Origin: Malachius bipustulatus
Lineage: Eukaryota; Arthropoda; Insecta; Coleoptera; Melyridae
Assembly: GCA_910589415.1 (NCBI GenBank)
Contig: OU342637.1
Location: forward strand, 34,812,162-34,876,161
DNA length: 64,000 nucleotides
Reading direction: 5' to 3'
Positions 61,438 to 64,000 of this stretch are shown one piece after another (positions within the stretch are counted from its first letter, which is position 1; every line of letters starts with the position of its first letter). Position numbers and translations under genes: made by a program. The notes under the pieces are model-generated. The model saw only the letters and a program-made list of their open reading frames with translations. It was not told the origin of the DNA and searched no databases.

Positions 61438-61603
61438 GAGCACATTATCCATCTCGCACTGCGAAGGGGCACAATATGCCATAAGCATTTTATGGGTATG
61501 GCAGGGAGAGGCCACATAGCAGGTATCCCAGTAGGAACGCCCTGTGCTCAGGGTTTCAGTGTGTTGTGCCCCCTCCCACTGCAGACATAAGCCTGCAGTT
61601 TTG

Positions 61604-62045
61604 TCAACAATTCATCATTCCAGAAACATTAGAAAGCTCTAGAAATATCAATCGCAATCGAGACTGCCCATGGTGCTCGACTGCGCTGTTCCACAGCTCG
61701 GTGACGTAGGTGAGGAGGTCACTAGTTGATCTCTGTTTGGGGAATCTGTATTGGCGGTCGCTGAATATTTTAGTTCCATCCAAGTACTTTAAAAGATTGT
61801 GGTTAATAGCTTTCTCCATAATCTTGGATATTACTGAAAGCAGTGCCACTGGTCGGTAGTTTTTTGGTAAGGTCTTTTTACCTTTCTTGGGACCTTTTTA
61901 ACTTTCTGAACCCGTGAATATTACCAGCAGGAAGGACATATTCCCGTTTTATAAGACAGATTGAAAATTCGACAGAAAACAGATGGCAGCTCAGTGGTGC
62001 ATTCTTTAAGTACGATAACAGGTGCGTCATCGGGCCCAGAAGCTT
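61604..62045 (-). pseudogene. LINE reverse transcriptase fragment, copy 2
   Basis: Minus-strand frames give SGPDDAPVIVLKECTTELPS, RIFNLSYKTGICPS, NYRPVALLSVISKIMEKAIN-like text, and SDRQYRFPKQRSTSDLLTYV. These are the N-terminal reverse-transcriptase blocks of a Jockey-like LINE, the same family as 47440-47820. It is truncated at both ends. Confidence 0.75.
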
Positions 62046-64000
62046 TGTTTGGGTCTAAGGTTAGGATAATCTAATCATAGTCTAAGGCATAATAGTAAGA
62101 CCTAAAATCACTTAAGTGACTGTGACTCGGTCAGACCGAACTATAAAGAAGACTGCGAGGAATGTCCTTGTAAAAATACAGAGTCAAACAGAGAGGCATG
62201 CGAACATGCCCCATGGCGGCAATGGAGTTAATACAAATTTTCATCAAAAATAGTTTATCATAATAGAATCGCTAGAGAAAAAACAGGATTATAAATAGGG
62301 AGAAGGGAACAATCTTCCTAATGAGAAATACAGTCATACAGTTCAGCAAGAAAAAGAATAGACAGGAATGAGTCATAGAATGATTTCAACAAGTACCTAC
62401 AATCTCAAATGAATAAAAATTAAATATTTTTTACGAAATTATTTTTTAGTTGAGATACAGGGTGTTTAAGTGCCAATTTACGGTTTTTTATTGTACCTTC
62501 GACAGAGTGAACTAGTATACCCAGAATTTTATCCAATACAGGCTGTTCCGTTCCCATGTTTCCCTTTTCCATAAAAATCCCTCCTTATCGTGAATTATGA
62601 ACGAGGGGAAAGGAACGTGACAACATGGTGCGCGAGACCATTTCCTATGGGTATTTCAGCAAAAGGGTGCTCTCCACTTCACCCAAAAACATTTTCAAGA
62701 TGAACCACTGTCGCGTTCGGTTGTCCACGTGTACTATACACAAGAAGAGTTTACATTGTAATCAAAAGTGCTCTGCGACGCGATAGTATGTTCGGCCCTT
62801 GTCGCCTAATGAAAGCTCACTAAGCTGTCTACATGGGATATTTAAGGTAGGTGAATAATTCTCATCCTAGAAATTATACCTCTTAGTTGCTCCCCTAATT
62901 ATTTACCCGCTGGTCCTTCGAATAATTAACTTAATCAAAATTCCAAAGCGCTTGACTTACTATACAAATACATATAACAATTGAGTTCTTGACAGTAAGT
63001 CGTATAAGCAACACAGGCTATTAAATAGAAAAGCTATCCTCGAAAGATCAGGATTATTGGTCCACTCTGTAGAAAGATAACATTTTTTTATTGACACTTA
63101 AGAACCCTATATCTCAGTTAATAAACATTTTCGTAAAAAGACATTTAATTTTTCTTCATATTTAGCTTTATCTACAAACCCTTCAATTTATGATACTTTT
63201 CTACTGAATTGACTTGTATTTACAATGTATTTATAGATTCCGCATCTTCTAAACCGTAATCCAATTATTAACGTATTGTTCAAAGACGGAATTACACTGC
63301 TCAACATTGCGAAGGGGATATATTCAAATAATTTTTTACAGGATAACAATCTGATTTCTTTTTCAATTCTCAATAATACTCTCAACAATCTAAGACAATA
63401 AACTTTTTGCATTGCTCATCAATTTTCATGTTTTTTTTTTGTAGAATACATTTTTCAAAAAAATTGTATTTTTCACAAACTTGGATTTGCTTTTTTCAAG
63501 CACATCTTATTAGAGCTCAAACTTATTCAAATTATCAGTACTGGTATGTCATTCTACCTCTATACTAATTCAAGTATTGTTTATTTATTAATTTATTTAG
63601 ATTACACCCATCAACATCACACAGCCAAATTAAGATGGGGAAACATACAGGAATGATTTAAATAAATTAATTTCAATTAAATTACAAAAAGTTTGAAAGT
63701 AAATAAAGACATCTACAAAAATATTCTAGCGGTCAATGATAGGTCGTTTTATCTATACAATAATACTTGTGTTGAAAATTTCAACTGACAGTTGGATCCC
63801 TATATAACTGTTACAGAGTTGAAATAGAGAACCCGCCCTAGTAGCTCAACCTCACCGACAAGCGAGGGAGACAAGACCAGCGATGCGTATTTCAACAAAG
63901 GCCGAACTAAGGACCCATAGAGGTGAATAAGTGTTTTCTGGTTAGTAAATTCTCTTTTCCTAATTATAAATTCAAGCGCTCTAGAGGATTTGGAGACAAC
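62046..64000. other. no gene; one solo transposon end
   Basis: TA then CAGGGTGTTTAAGTGCC starts at 62458 with no inverted partner. The remaining sequence is AT-rich with short frames only. Confidence 0.4.

Noticed and set aside
1..64000. CRISPR arrays, operons, bacterial terminators or riboswitches
   Set aside because: No regularly spaced direct repeats and no prokaryotic gene organisation. The window is eukaryotic, with GT-AG introns.

Overview
This window looks like an AT-rich, repeat-laden insect nuclear genome. The evidence is one split odorant receptor gene of the insect type and a dense set of insect-style transposons: Tc1/mariner (IS630) elements, TA-flanked MITEs, Ty3/gypsy elements and several kinds of LINE. 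A beetle is my best guess from the receptor and the transposon styles, but the sequence does not prove the order. No prokaryotic or organellar features were seen.

Layout. 1-10.3 kb holds decayed transposons: a mariner relic, a LINE tail, two palindromic MITEs and a broken IS630-type transposase on the minus strand. 10.87-14.2 kb is a non-coding repeat block with GC-rich hairpins, a ~345-bp tandem duplication and a triple concentric palindrome. 15.2-17.6 kb has an intact ORF of unknown function, a MITE just downstream, and an inverted, decayed copy of the ORF tail that lacks the MITE. 18.4-23.6 kb is a minus-strand gypsy relic split by a nearly intact mariner-superfamily element with 442-bp terminal inverted repeats (TIRs), and again by a small palindromic MITE. 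23.97-34.56 kb is the receptor gene: six exons, 396 codons, all frames and splice sites consistent, and introns packed with MITEs and LINE fragments. 35-49 kb is intergenic, with more palindromes, a LINE 3' end with RNase H, a possible GC-rich exon at 42 kb and a 268-bp tandem repeat. 49.9-52.7 kb is a minus-strand LINE (endonuclease plus reverse transcriptase). 54.8-57.8 kb is a second gypsy relic with a probable 3' LTR. 59.7-62.0 kb holds a mariner relic, the C-terminal end of an R2-type LINE and another LINE fragment. The rest shows no gene I can support.

The most unusual signal is architectural. Several TA-flanked palindromic elements, and the long-TIR element at 19.55 kb, carry two or three concentric pairs of TA-bounded ends placed symmetrically about their centres (offsets equal to within 1-2 bp). 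This could be a subterminal transposase-site arrangement, or repeated insertion into the tips of palindromes.
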